From Candidatus Mailhella excrementigallinarum (GTDB lineage: Bacteria > Desulfobacterota > Desulfovibrionia > Desulfovibrionales > Desulfovibrionaceae), in assembly GCA_944324075.1 (NCBI GenBank), contig CALUUZ010000020.1, forward strand, positions 1 to 51,722: DNA of 51,722 nucleotides. The letters run 5' to 3'. A program made the position numbers and the translations under genes. Below the pieces are notes generated by a model that saw nothing but the letters and a program-made list of their open reading frames with translations, was not told where the DNA came from and searched no databases. Position 1 is the first letter of the stretch, and the number at the start of each line of letters is the position of its first letter. This document shows, piece by piece, positions 26,296-35,005 of this stretch.

Positions 26296-27573
26296 TCAGC
26301 ACGCGTCAAGCGCCTGCGCAAGATCGGCGATAATATCATCCTTGTGCTCAATGCCTATGGACAGCCGCACCAGTTCGGGCCGCAGCCCTGCCGCGAGCTG
26401 CTGCTCATCGCTGAGCTGGGAGTGCGTTGTACTGCCGGGATGGACGACCAGGCTCTTGGCATCACCCACATTGGCCAGATGGGAAAAGAGTTTCAGCCCA
26501 TTCACCAGCTTTTGCCCGGCTGCCTTGCCGCCCTTCACGCCGAATACGACCATGCCGCCTGCCCCATGCGGCAGATAGCGCAATGCCAGCTCATGCGACG
26601 GATCACCCGGCAGGCCCGGATAACGAACCCAGTCCACCGCCGCATGATCCCGCAGAAACCCGGCCACGGCAAGCGCGTTTTCACAATGGCGCTCCATGCG
26701 CAGATGAAGCGTTTCCAGCCCCTGCAGAAACATCCAGGCGTTGTCGGGTGAAACACAGGCGCCAAGATTGCGCAGCGGCACCGTGCGCAGACGCAGCAGA
26801 AACGGATCCGCTCCTTCCGGAACGTCATGCCCCCAGCGCAAGCCGTGATATCCGGCGTCAGGCTGCTCATAAAGCTCAAAGCGTCCGTTTCCCCAGGGAA
26901 AGGCCCCGCCCGAAACCACGATGCCGCCAATGGCCGTGCCGTGTCCGCATATCCATTTGCTCAGGGAATGGATGACCACGTCCGCACCGTGTTCCAGCGG
27001 ACGCAGCAGGCAGGGAGTGGCAAAGGTGGCATCGACAAGCAGCGGCAGACCATGGGCATGCGCCAGCTCCGCCGTGCGGCTCAGGTCGGCCACATCCAGA
27101 CCGGGATTGCCGATGGCCTCCACATATACCGCGCGGCTGCGCTCATTGACGGCCTTTTCCATTGCGCTGAAATCATTGACGTCAACCATGCGGGTCTTGA
27201 TGCCGAACTGGGGCAGGATGGCATCCAGCATGGTATAGGTTCCGCCATACAGGTTGCCGGCTGCTATAATCTCATCTCCCTGCCCCGCAACATTGATGAG
27301 CGCGGAAAAAATTGCGGCAGTGCCGGATGCGAAGGCGACAGCTCCGCTTCCTCCTTCCAGCAGGGCCATGCGCTGCTCAAGAACTTCCTGTGTGGGATTT
27401 CCCAGCCGGGTATAAATGTTGCCCGGCTCCTCCAGCCCAAACAGCCGCGCGGCATGCTCCGCATTGCGGAACATATAGGCTGTGGTGCGATGCACGGGCA
27501 CACCGCGGGACAGCGTGAAAGGATCAGGCGCCTGCCCTCCATGAACGGCCAGAGTTTCAAGATGCTGTTTCAT
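26296..27573 (-). CDS. metY: O-acetylhomoserine sulfhydrylase (MetY type)
   Basis: A PLP enzyme of the Cys/Met metabolism family that makes homocysteine from O-acetylhomoserine and sulfide. The 425 residues show the PLP-phosphate region SGTAAIFSAL, D181 in LLVDATFATP, and the Schiff-base lysine K206 in HSLSKWICGHG. Active-site YTRLGNPT and the C-terminal VGDAKSLVVHPGSTTHSQL are typical of O-acetylhomoserine enzymes, not cystathionine lyases. With the neighbouring MetA, which carries the acetyl-CoA determinant, it completes direct sulfhydrylation. A sulfide-rich anaerobe would suit this. The Shine-Dalgarno sequence before 27573 is poor, and a family B repeat begins 6 bases upstream of the start codon, so the leader is repeat-derived. 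Confidence 0.93.
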   Translation of the reverse strand: MKQHLETLAVHGGQAPDPFTLSRGVPVHRTTAYMFRNAEHAARLFGLEEPGNIYTRLGNPTQEVLEQRMALLEGGSGAVAFASGTAAIFSALINVAGQGDEIIAAGNLYGGTYTMLDAILPQFGIKTRMVDVNDFSAMEKAVNERSRAVYVEAIGNPGLDVADLSRTAELAHAHGLPLLVDATFATPCLLRPLEHGADVVIHSLSKWICGHGTAIGGIVVSGGAFPWGNGRFELYEQPDAGYHGLRWGHDVPEGADPFLLRLRTVPLRNLGACVSPDNAWMFLQGLETLHLRMERHCENALAVAGFLRDHAAVDWVRYPGLPGDPSHELALRYLPHGAGGMVVFGVKGGKAAGQKLVNGLKLFSHLANVGDAKSLVVHPGSTTHSQLSDEQQLAAGLRPELVRLSIGIEHKDDIIADLAQALDAC

Positions 27574-27578
27574 TTTTT

Positions 27579-27750
27579 CAATCCATCGCCGCCCCATCCG
27601 CCGACTGATTCCGCAGCCGACGGACAGGGGGCGTGCGGATGTCCTTCCGGAAAGGAGGAGCTGCAAAAAGGGATTTCATCGGCTTTGCCGTTTTGGCAAG
27701 TCCATTTTCCCCCTGAAGGGGGGAGCCTTCAAACCATAAAGGAATTTTTA
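27579..27750 (+). repeat. Family B repeat, copy 1
   Basis: Begins CAATCCATCGCC and includes CGACTGATTCCGCAGCCGACG, then GACAGGGGG, GGATTTCATCGGCTTTGCCG, a CCCCTGAAGGGG hairpin and AAACCATAAAGGAATTTTTA. It matches copy 2 closely over its whole length and sits between the metY start codon and a family A copy. Confidence 0.85.
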
Positions 27751-27918
27751 GAGCATTTTCGTTTTGAAAATGCTCCCGGAGTCAAGCGAAGCGAGACTCC
27801 GCCGCGACATCGGAGCAGCCGCAATTGACTTGCGGCGTCAAGCTCCGATGGAGGCGTGAAACCTGCAAGCCAAAAACAAAGCCCTGGCCGGTAGATACGT
27901 TAATGGCAAAATGCTCTG
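27749..27918 (+). repeat. Family A repeat, copy 7
   Basis: 170 bp from TAGAGCATTTTCG to GCAAAATGCTCTG, with the first hairpin (GAGCATTTTC/GAAAATGCTC), GCCGCAATTGACTTGCGGC and the GGAGGCGTGAAACCTGC block. It directly follows family B copy 1, and 72 bases later family B copy 2 begins. Confidence 0.85.
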
Positions 27919-27990
27919 CTGAAGCTTCTCCCTCCGGAACTGTTCCAGGCATGTCATCACCTTGTGTTCTGTTCCGCATGCCGAATGTTT

Positions 27991-28165
27991 CAATCCACAG
28001 TCGCCCTATCCGGCGACTGACTGAAGCAGCCGACGGACAGGGGTCGTGCGCATTGCCCCTCCCTGAAGGGAGGGGTTACGAAAAAGGATTTCATCGGCTT
28101 CGCCGTCTTGTCAACTCCTCTTTTTCCCCTGAAGGGGAAGGTCTCAAACCACAAAGGAATTTTTG
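27991..28165 (+). repeat. Family B repeat, copy 2
   Basis: Direct repeat of copy 1: CAATCCACAGTCGCC, CGACTGACTGAAGCAGCCGACG, a CCCCTCCCTGAAGGGAGGGG hairpin, GGATTTCATCGGCTTCGCCG, a TTCCCCTGAAGGGGAA hairpin and AAACCACAAAGGAATTTTTG. It ends 13 bases before the metA stop codon. On the minus strand the hairpins might end metA transcripts. Confidence 0.85.
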
Positions 28166-28178
28166 ATGAAATATCATG

Positions 28179-29105
28179 CTATGCCGTCTGGCACAGATTC
28201 TGAAGCTGAAAGGGCGTTTCCTGATACACATAATAGTTCAGCCAGTTGCAGTAGAACAGATGGGCATGGGCGCGCCAGTTCATGAGGGGAGTTCGTGCGG
28301 GGTCATCATTCGGATAATAATGGGCGGGCACGCAGGGATTCAATCCTTTACCGAGATCCCGACGATATTCTCCATCCAGGGTATCGCGCTCATATTCCAG
28401 ATGTCCTGTCATGAAAACCTGACTGTGATCGCGCGATTCCACCATGGTTACTCCAGCCTCACCCGATTCCGCCAGAATTTCCAGTTCCGGAATTCTTGCG
28501 ATATCCCCGGCGAGAACTTCCGTATGTCGGGAATGCGGCGCATGAAACACGTCGTCAAACCCTCTGAACAGGCGACAGGAAGGCCGCAGCACCCGGTGTT
28601 CAAAAATCCCGGAAAGCTTCACCGGCAAATTGTATTTCGGAATGTCGTAAAAATGATACAGAGCAGCCTGAGCAGCCCAGCAGATATACAGCGAACTGTA
28701 CACATGGCCGCGTCCATATTCCATAATCCGAAGCAGCTCTTCCCAGTAATCCACCTCTTCAAAAGGAAGATGCTCTACCGGAGCCCCTGTCACCAGCATG
28801 CCGTCAAAGGAACGATCGCAGATTTCATCAAAGGTCTGATAAAAACGCTCCAGATGATGCAGGGGCGTATGCCTGGAAATATGCCCGGCTGTGCGCAGAA
28901 GCGTAATATTAACCTGCAGGGGAGAATTCCCGAGCAGACGCAGAAGCTGGATTTCCGTGGAAATCTTGGTGGGCATCAGATTGACAATGACAATTTCAAG
29001 CGGGCGGATATCCTGCCGCTCCGCCCGCTCATCAGTCATAACGAAAATGTTTTCGCTATCCAGCGCCTTGTAGGCGGGAAGTTCAGCGGGAATTTTAATA
29101 GGCAT
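28179..29105 (-). CDS. metA: Homoserine O-acetyltransferase (MetA family)
   Basis: Acylates homoserine, the committed step to methionine. Of the 308 residues, the catalytic Cys142 (LYICWAAQA), His235 and Glu237 (TGHLEY) sit at exactly the family positions. Residue 111, in [10 protein letters not shown], is Glu; published work on this family found that Glu at 111 selects acetyl-CoA while Gly selects succinyl-CoA, so the enzyme is predicted to make O-acetylhomoserine although it belongs to the MetA fold. That matches the neighbouring MetY. A TTGACA and a TATAAT lie 245-320 bases upstream, implying a long leader. Confidence 0.95.
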   Translation of the reverse strand: MPIKIPAELPAYKALDSENIFVMTDERAERQDIRPLEIVIVNLMPTKISTEIQLLRLLGNSPLQVNITLLRTAGHISRHTPLHHLERFYQTFDEICDRSFDGMLVTGAPVEHLPFEEVDYWEELLRIMEYGRGHVYSSLYICWAAQAALYHFYDIPKYNLPVKLSGIFEHRVLRPSCRLFRGFDDVFHAPHSRHTEVLAGDIARIPELEILAESGEAGVTMVESRDHSQVFMTGHLEYERDTLDGEYRRDLGKGLNPCVPAHYYPNDDPARTPLMNWRAHAHLFYCNWLNYYVYQETPFQLQNLCQTA

Positions 29106-29319
29106 GCTTACCTCCGCAGCCGGAACAGTCAGATGCTCTGCAAGGGAAACTCTTTCCAGCCGGAATGCAAATCCCCGCTGCGGACTTCACGTCTTCACCG
29201 GAACGACCGCCTGTCTCTCCGACTTTCATGGGGAACTCTCAGATAAAAAGACAGCACATGGTTTCCTGTTGACGGCTCATCACAGGATGAGTACGCCATA
29301 CGCCCCATAGGACAGTTTC

Positions 29320-29335
29320 CATTTCACGTGAAACA
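29320..29335. promoter_or_regulatory. parS-like site 1
   Basis: CATTTCACGTGAAACA matches the chromosomal parS consensus TGTTTCACGTGAAACA at 14 of 16 positions, with a perfect TTTCACGTGAAA core. It lies between the heptose kinase and metA, about 1.1 kb beyond the end of parB. Confidence 0.75.
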
Positions 29336-29349
29336 TTTCTGGAAAAAAT

Positions 29350-29426
29350 ATTATACTATAAGACAAGATCTCGATTTATCTATATATCCTGAAGAAAAGC
29401 CTAGAATTATGGAAGAAGCTTGTCAA
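29350..29426 (-). promoter_or_regulatory. Candidate metA promoters
   Basis: Reading the minus strand, TTGACA (29421-29426) is followed after 17 bases by TAGGCT (29398-29403), and a perfect TATAAT lies further on at 29350-29355 without a good -35. Either would start a transcript about 240-290 bases before metA, passing through parS-like site 1. No SAM riboswitch pattern was recognised in the leader. Confidence 0.4.
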
Positions 29427-29469
29427 GCATGAGAATGAACAGAACTTTTCCGGGCCATTGAAAACCACG

Positions 29470-30486
29470 CTATCGCCAGAGCGTCATTTCCGGAGGACAT
29501 GCTTCGATACTGGCGCGAATTTCCTCTACTGAGGCAGTTGAGGCCCCCACCTTGCCGACAACCACGCCGGCTGCATAGTTGGCCAGCACACATGCGGACA
29601 GCAACGGAAAACCAGCGGCCAGAGCAAGGGCCGTGGTAGCGATGACCGTATCTCCCGCGCCAGTGACATCAAATACCTGGCGTGCGGATGTAGCCACATG
29701 CCAGACATCATTTTCCTTCCCGAACAGGGCCATTCCATCCGCGCCAAGCGTAGTCAGCACATGCTCCACATCCAGATCGCGGCGCAGCGCCCTTCCGGCA
29801 GCCATAATCTCTTCTCTGCCGTCCACAGGCATGCGGGAAGCTTCACTTGTTTCTTTGGTATTCGGAGTAAGCAGATAGGCACCATGATAGCAGGAAACAT
29901 TCTGCGGCTTGGGGTCGACCAGAATTTTCAAATTGTCACCTTGCGGAGAAGATTGACGGATATCCTGCAAAAGCGTGGCGTCAACTATTCCCTTGCCGTA
30001 ATCAGACACCACTGCAACATCAAATCCCGGCGCCAATGCGGCAAGAGCTTCCCTCACTTCACGCCCGGCCTCTCTGGACACGGGAGAACTGTCTTCCTTG
30101 TCCAGTCTGATCATCTGCTGATTACGCGCCAGCACTCTGATCTTTATTGTAGTCGGACGTTCCCCGCACCTGACCAGATGAGGCGTTACCCCGGCATCAC
30201 GCAGCATGCGGTTCAGACGCTCCCCGTCAGCATCACACCCGCATAGGCCAATCAGAGACGCCTCTCCGCCCAGAGCGGCAATATTCCGCGCGACATTTCC
30301 CGCTCCGCCCAGAAGATGCCGTTCCTGCTCTATTCTTACAACCGGAACAGGAGCTTCCGGAGAAATACGCTGTGCGTCTCCTACCAGATATGTATCCAGC
30401 ATGACATCGCCGATCACAAGAACACGTTTGCCGCTCAGCGTATCCAGACGACTCAGCAGATCGTCGGGAGAACACAGCCTATGCAT
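29470..30486 (-). CDS. rfaE1: D-glycero-beta-D-manno-heptose-7-phosphate kinase
   Basis: A PfkB/ribokinase-family kinase that makes heptose 1,7-bisphosphate for the LPS inner core. The 338 residues include RVLVIGDVMLDTYLVGDAQR, LLGGAGNVARNIAALGG and the catalytic VTGAGDTVIATTALALAAG with the base Asp. Only the kinase domain is present; the nucleotidyltransferase half of the E. coli bifunctional HldE is absent, so a separate HldC/RfaE2 is expected elsewhere. The start at 30486 follows AGGGAG with 7-base spacing and overlaps the parB stop by 8 bases, so it is translationally coupled to a chromosome partition gene. Confidence 0.93.
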   Translation of the reverse strand: MHRLCSPDDLLSRLDTLSGKRVLVIGDVMLDTYLVGDAQRISPEAPVPVVRIEQERHLLGGAGNVARNIAALGGEASLIGLCGCDADGERLNRMLRDAGVTPHLVRCGERPTTIKIRVLARNQQMIRLDKEDSSPVSREAGREVREALAALAPGFDVAVVSDYGKGIVDATLLQDIRQSSPQGDNLKILVDPKPQNVSCYHGAYLLTPNTKETSEASRMPVDGREEIMAAGRALRRDLDVEHVLTTLGADGMALFGKENDVWHVATSARQVFDVTGAGDTVIATTALALAAGFPLLSACVLANYAAGVVVGKVGASTASVEEIRASIEACPPEMTLWR

Positions 30487-31600
30487 GTTTTTTCTCCCTG
30501 CGGCTGTTCCTTGTGCCTGCCACATTGTCAATACTGACAGGAGGATCAAGCCTTTCAATAAGCTCTGCAATAACGGGATCAGCTTCTCCACTCATATTTT
30601 TCTCTGCCTCGGGCCAGTTTTCGTCCTGCTTCGCAGTTTCAGGCCCACCAGACGCGGCATGTTCTGCCGTACTGCCGAGTCCCAGCAAATCCAGCAGAAA
30701 TTCAAGCTCTCCGCGGGAAGAATAAGGAAGAGCAATACGCCCCTTTTCTTCCGTACCGCTGATGCAGGCTCCCTGCATGACCGTCAGACGCAGATTTTTC
30801 TGTATGTCCTTGAGCCATGCCGTCTTTGGCGCTCGCTTTGCACTCTGTCTGCCTGCCTCCCTTGCATCGTCTTCCCGCAAACTCAAGGCACTTTCAAGCC
30901 CGGGGGGCAAAGAACCTTTCTTTTTCCAGAAATCTGCAGCCGCTTCACACTCCCGAACGGATAAATCCAGTTTCAGAAGAGCATTCAGCAAGTCAGTCTG
31001 AGCGTGTTCATCACTTATCGCCAGCAAGGCTCTGGCATGTCCGGCGCTGATTTTTCCCGCTCCCAGAGCATCTCTGGCTTTCTCGGAAAGCTGGAGCAGC
31101 CGGAGAGAATTCGCCACGGCGGATCTGCTTTTGCCAAGCCTGACGGCAAGCTCTTCCTGGCTCAGGCCATGAGCCTCCTTCAGCGTAGATAGTGCTTCCG
31201 CTTCTTCCAGAGGATTCAGATTTTCGCGCTGAAGATTTTCTACCAGAGCCACAGTCATGGCCTCGATATCGTCATATGCGGCAATGACAACCGGAACTTC
31301 CGTCAGACCGGCAAGTTTTGCAGCCCGCCAGCGCCTTTCACCGGCGACAATTTCATACATCTGAGGAACACTGTCTGCCTTTGGACGGACAATAAGCGGC
31401 TGAACAATCCCCTGATTACGAATTGAAAGGGAAAGCTCGGAAAGACTGGTTTCCTCAAAATACTTGCGCGGCTGATGAGGCCCCGGAACAAGCTGGGTCA
31501 GCGCAAGTTTTTTTATATCACGCTCCGGCTGCTGTTCCGCATCCCGGGTTGAACGAAACAACGAATCCAGCCCTTTGCCCAAACCTCTTTCCAAAGCCAT
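30479..31600 (-). CDS. parB: Chromosome partitioning protein ParB (Spo0J)
   Basis: Binds parS sites and spreads as a CTP-dependent clamp to segregate the replication origin. The 373 residues start MALERGLGKGLDSLF, then show the ParB/Srx CTP-binding motifs (IVRPK, VAGERRWRAAKLAG), the helix-turn-helix (LSQEELAVRLGKSRSAVANSLRL) and the dimerisation C-terminus. The start at 31600 follows GAGGTTGCAG; a codon 12 bases upstream also opens the frame but lacks a binding site. Part of a parA-parB-heptose kinase run; parA ends 214 bases upstream. Four parS-like sites lie within 4 kb. Confidence 0.96.
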   Translation of the reverse strand: MALERGLGKGLDSLFRSTRDAEQQPERDIKKLALTQLVPGPHQPRKYFEETSLSELSLSIRNQGIVQPLIVRPKADSVPQMYEIVAGERRWRAAKLAGLTEVPVVIAAYDDIEAMTVALVENLQRENLNPLEEAEALSTLKEAHGLSQEELAVRLGKSRSAVANSLRLLQLSEKARDALGAGKISAGHARALLAISDEHAQTDLLNALLKLDLSVRECEAAADFWKKKGSLPPGLESALSLREDDAREAGRQSAKRAPKTAWLKDIQKNLRLTVMQGACISGTEEKGRIALPYSSRGELEFLLDLLGLGSTAEHAASGGPETAKQDENWPEAEKNMSGEADPVIAELIERLDPPVSIDNVAGTRNSRREKKHA

Positions 31601-31814
31601 CTGCAACCTCATATCAAGATAAGTTCAACTTGCCGCAATTTCAAAGCAGGCAGAGAAATGAATGCAGTTACCGGACAATCCTGCATCTGCTTCCACAGAT
31701 ATCACGCATGAAGCCGAAGCCTCACACCATTGACTCCAGGCATATTTTCAAAAAAAGCCCCCGTAACTCTGCTGAAATTGTCGTTCCTGCCCCTTCATGA
31801 ATACTGACGAAAAA

Positions 31815-32594
31815 CTACGAGCTTTTACGCCCTGGGGATTTCCGGACAACTTCCTTTGCCAGTTCAAGGTAGGCTTCCGCACCCTTTGACTTGATGTCAT
31901 AATGCAAAATGGACTTTCCATGGCTGGGGGCTTCCGACAATCGTACATTTCGCGGAATCAATGTCTTGAACATATCGCTGGGGAAACACCGCTCAGCTTC
32001 ACTTTTCACCTGACGTGCCAGCTTGTTTCTGGCGTCAAACATGGTCAGGACCACACCAAGCAGTTGAATTTCAGGGTTCAGACGCTTTTTAACCTGCTCA
32101 TAGGTATGAAGAAGCTTTACAATACCTTCAAGCGCAAAGAACTCACATTGGAGCGGTATCAGCAGTTCCTTTGCCGCGCACATGGTATTAAGAGTAATCA
32201 GGCCAAGCGAAGGCGGACAATCCAGAATAATATACTCATAGTCCTGACTGACCGGCTGCAGCAAATCGGCAAGATAGTATTCACGCGCCATCTTGTCCAC
32301 AAGTTCAAGCTCAATTCCCACAAGATCAGAGCAGGAAGACAGCAAAGTCAGGTATGGAGTAGCCGTGGGCAAAAGGGCTTCCGAGAGCTTATCAGGTTTA
32401 TAAAATGAGGTATATAAGTTGGACTCGATTGTTTCCTGATCAAATCCGAGCGCACTGGTGGAGTTGGCCTGAGGGTCGCAATCAACCAGCAGCACTCTGT
32501 TTTCCATGATAGCAAGTGAGGCGGCAAGATTAACAGATGTGGTCGTTTTTCCCACCCCACCCTTCTGATTTGCGACAGCTATAATTCGTGCCAT
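31815..32594 (-). CDS. parA: Chromosome partitioning ATPase ParA (Soj)
   Basis: A deviant Walker ATPase that moves ParB-parS complexes on the nucleoid. The 259 residues start [19 protein letters not shown], with the Walker A box at about 10-17 and its signature lysine, followed by [13 protein letters not shown] and [11 protein letters not shown]. The start at 32594 follows GGAGGGCAAC. A parS-like site at 32658-32673 lies 64 bases upstream, so ParB binding may autoregulate the operon, as known for other par loci (inference). Confidence 0.96.
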   Translation of the reverse strand: MARIIAVANQKGGVGKTTTSVNLAASLAIMENRVLLVDCDPQANSTSALGFDQETIESNLYTSFYKPDKLSEALLPTATPYLTLLSSCSDLVGIELELVDKMAREYYLADLLQPVSQDYEYIILDCPPSLGLITLNTMCAAKELLIPLQCEFFALEGIVKLLHTYEQVKKRLNPEIQLLGVVLTMFDARNKLARQVKSEAERCFPSDMFKTLIPRNVRLSEAPSHGKSILHYDIKSKGAEAYLELAKEVVRKSPGRKSS

Positions 32595-32657
32595 GTTGCC
32601 CTCCATAGCAAAACTTCCTTTTCTGATAATCGACAGCTGATTACTTTGCAAGTTTAT

Positions 32658-32673
32658 TGTTTCATGTGAAACA
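32658..32673. promoter_or_regulatory. parS-like site 2, upstream of parA
   Basis: TGTTTCATGTGAAACA differs from the parS consensus at one position (C to T in the centre). It lies 64 bases before the parA start codon, suitable both as a centromere site and for repression of parAB. Confidence 0.88.
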
Positions 32674-32715
32674 AGCGTAACCGTATACAACAAACTATTC
32701 TGAACAGATCTGTTT

Positions 32716-32942
32716 GGAACATTTCATGAGTGAAATGCTTCTACGGAGTCGAGCGAAGTGAGAATCATCTCTGCACTCCTTATCCGTAAAGCTCTTCGCG
32801 CTGAGCGCCAAAGGCGACGCCCCCCTTTTTCTTCCGGTGTCGCCGCAAGTGAATTGCGGCGTATAGCTCCGGTTTCAGGTGTGAAACCTCCAGATGGGAC
32901 ACAGAATCCGGCCGACAGATACTTTCAGATATAAAACACTCC
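32716..32942 (+). repeat. Family A repeat, copy 8, with unrelated insert
   Basis: The left part (GGAACATTTCATGAGTGAAATGC, GGAGTCGAGCGAAGTGAGA) and right part (GCCGCAAGTGAATTGCGGC, GGTGTGAAACC, GACACAGAATCCGGCCGACAGATACTTTCAG) of family A flank about 90 bases of other sequence near 32764-32842. The copy is diverged at both ends. Confidence 0.6.
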
Positions 32943-33299
32943 AAAAAGAAAAGGAGGATTGTCTTGACCGCCGGAGGCATGTCACATCGGCAGCGCACGG
33001 AACGACGACTTTCCTGTCGCATGGCAGCAATACGACAGGTCTTCTGTAGTCCGCTCAGCGCGAAGTTTTGGATATCGAAAGCAGAAACACGGCTCAAACG
33101 CAATGTCACATGAAGAGATGCTTTTAAGCAACAAAGCTGCACAAAGGCACCAGCAAGCTGCGGATATATATTATTCTCATACACATGGAGATATAGGCTG
33201 CCTTTAAGACAACCAATATTACTTGCCTGCACGGCCCCGTGCCTCTTGAGCAGTTTCTAACCGAAACTTTAAATAGATCCTTCTGAAAAGTGAGGCAGG

Positions 33300-33353
33300 A
33301 AAGGGTGTTTCACATGAAACAGGTAAAGAAATGTTTCATGTGAAACACCCTTT
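33300..33353. promoter_or_regulatory. Twin parS sites forming one perfect inverted repeat
   Basis: TGTTTCACATGAAACA at 33306-33321 and TGTTTCATGTGAAACA at 33332-33347 are reverse complements of each other, and the symmetry continues outward through AAAGGG/CCCTTT, giving a 22-bp perfect inverted repeat with a 10-base loop. T-runs on the outer sides mean it may also act as a bidirectional terminator between the second response regulator and parA. Confidence 0.9.
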
Positions 33354-33380
33354 TTGCTGAGTCTTTCTTCCACTCTTCCG

Positions 33381-33591
33381 TTTTATGATTGAAAATATCT
33401 GCCAGCCGGACCTTGTATTCTGACTCAAAGATTTCACGCTGGAGAAGGAGAATATGACACTCCGTGCCCCCTTCATGCCGCGTAACCATGCGGGGGGGGG
33501 AGCGTCGCTCCATAGCTCGCTGCGCCCACGCCTTCGGCGGTCAAGGTTATGTTCAACACTATTCTGGAACAGAGCCGACAAAAATGCTCTA
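33381..33591 (-). repeat. Family A repeat, diverged copy 9
   Basis: The left end keeps GAAAATATCTGCCAGCC, TTGTATTCTGACTC and AGATTTCACG; the middle is replaced by unrelated sequence including a G9 tract; the right end AAAATGCTCTA supplies the TAG stop codon of the second response regulator at 33589-33591. Confidence 0.55.
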
Positions 33592-34968
33592 ATGACCGCT
33601 TATATTGTATTTCTTTAATTTATACTGCATCAGACTGCGGGAAATCCCCAGCAAATCCGCAGCATGAGCCTGAACAAAATCCGCCCGCACCAAAGCTCTG
33701 CGGATCAGCGCAGCTTCAATCTTATCCAGCGTATCTGCCAGATTAAGTTCGACCGGGAGCAAATCCACCGCACTTTTGAACTGAGACTCCTCATCCCGTA
33801 TTTCCGGCGGAAGATCTTCAACATCAATGACATCTCGCGGAATCATCACCATGCATCGCTCAATGACATTCTGAAGCTGACGAATATTTCCCGGCCATTC
33901 GTAACCTGAAAGATAGTTCTGAGCTTCCTGCGTAAAGCTCTTTGGCGTTATGCCGTTTTCCGATGCAATCTGCGCGATAAAGTGGGAAACAAGCAAGGGA
34001 ATATCTTCCCGACGTTCCCGCAGGGGAGGAATATGAATTTGCACGACATTGAGTCTGTAGTACAGATCTTCGCGGAAACGTCCTTCTTCCACCATTTTTG
34101 CCAGATCTTTATTGGTTGCCGCGACAATGCGGATATCTACCTTGACCGGTTCCGTTCCGCCGACTCTTTCAAACACGCGTTCCTGCAGCACACGCAAAAG
34201 CTTGACCTGAAGATCTGGAGGAAGTTCTCCTATTTCATCAAGAAACAGCGTTCCTCGATCTGCCTGTTCAAAGCGTCCGCGCCGCATGGCCACAGCTCCT
34301 GTGAACGAACCTTTCTCATGACCGAAAAGTTCACTCTCCAGAACACCGGCATTAAACGCCATGCAGTTTACGGCAACAAAAGGTTCGTCCTTGCGCGGCG
34401 ACGAAAAATGTATGGCCCGGGCCACCAGCTCCTTGCCCGTACCTGACTCGCCCGTAATCAGAACGGTGGAACGGCTTGCGGAAACCCTGTCGACAATACT
34501 CAAGGTTTCGCGCATGGCCGGTGATTTGCCGATAATCTGATGCGTGCTGTAACGCTCTTCCAGACTTTCCTGCAAAATGCGGTATTGCTGATGCGCTCTC
34601 GACAGCTCCACGGCATTGTGTACAGAAAGCAGAAGTTCATCATTGGCAAACGGCTTTGTTATATAGTCAAATGCGCCGTACTTCATGACTTCCACAGCGC
34701 TTTCAATGGAGCCGAAGGCAGTCATGATCAGCACGGGAATGGACGGAGAACTGCGCTTTATCTGCTGAAGCACATCAAGACCTGACATCTTGGGCATTTT
34801 CATGTCCGTGATGACAACATCAACCTCAGCTTCCTCCAGATAGGAAACTGCCATTTCCGGATCATTTATGGGCGTAACGTCATATCCCGCATCGCTGAGC
34901 AGGGCTTCAAGCACCAGCAGGTAGTTCTTTTCATCATCCAGAATCAATATGCGGGATTTCTCGCTCAT
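33589..34968 (-). CDS. Sigma-54-dependent response regulator (NtrC family)
   Basis: The second sigma-54 activator of the window, 459 residues: receiver domain with DDE at 11-13 and phosphoacceptor D55 (ITDMKMPK), AAA+ domain with GESGTGKE, a GSFTGA version of the sigma-54 contact loop (Ser for the usual Ala), Walker B FLDEIGE, and a C-terminal Fis helix-turn-helix ([19 protein letters not shown]). The start at 34968 follows CAGGAGTAAGG; an upstream TTG next to the kinase stop is less likely. It lies 37 bases after its kinase gene. The TAG stop is the end of a family A repeat. Confidence 0.94.
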   Translation of the reverse strand: MSEKSRILILDDEKNYLLVLEALLSDAGYDVTPINDPEMAVSYLEEAEVDVVITDMKMPKMSGLDVLQQIKRSSPSIPVLIMTAFGSIESAVEVMKYGAFDYITKPFANDELLLSVHNAVELSRAHQQYRILQESLEERYSTHQIIGKSPAMRETLSIVDRVSASRSTVLITGESGTGKELVARAIHFSSPRKDEPFVAVNCMAFNAGVLESELFGHEKGSFTGAVAMRRGRFEQADRGTLFLDEIGELPPDLQVKLLRVLQERVFERVGGTEPVKVDIRIVAATNKDLAKMVEEGRFREDLYYRLNVVQIHIPPLRERREDIPLLVSHFIAQIASENGITPKSFTQEAQNYLSGYEWPGNIRQLQNVIERCMVMIPRDVIDVEDLPPEIRDEESQFKSAVDLLPVELNLADTLDKIEAALIRRALVRADFVQAHAADLLGISRSLMQYKLKKYNISGH

Positions 34969-35005
34969 GACCTTACTCCTGAAAGTTTCACCAGACTGTT
35001 CCAAG

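Larger units (their letters stand above)
32595..33588. other. Par upstream region with parS sites and diverged family A repeats
   Basis: About 990 bases with no supported gene. It contains parS-like site 2 (32658), a split family A copy (32716-32942), the paired parS sites (33300-33353), a diverged family A copy (33381-33591) and a run of nine Gs at 33492-33500. One 150-codon open frame on the minus strand runs through the repeat and has no recognisable protein features. The region should contain the parA promoter; TTGCAA with TATCAG 17 bases later (minus strand, about 32610-32655) is a weak candidate. Confidence 0.6.

Noticed and set aside
29230-29260. CTGAGAG and GGAGAGACAGG stretches in the metA leader, reminiscent of TPP or glycine riboswitches
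   Set aside because: The remaining conserved parts of either aptamer are missing, and no SAM riboswitch pattern was found.
32780-33232. A 150-codon minus-strand frame between parA and the second response regulator
   Set aside because: It runs through a family A repeat, has no ribosome binding site I trust and no recognisable protein pattern.
33492-33500. Run of nine Gs as a phase-variation tract
   Set aside because: It is noncoding, inside a decayed repeat, and not placed in a promoter spacer that I can identify.
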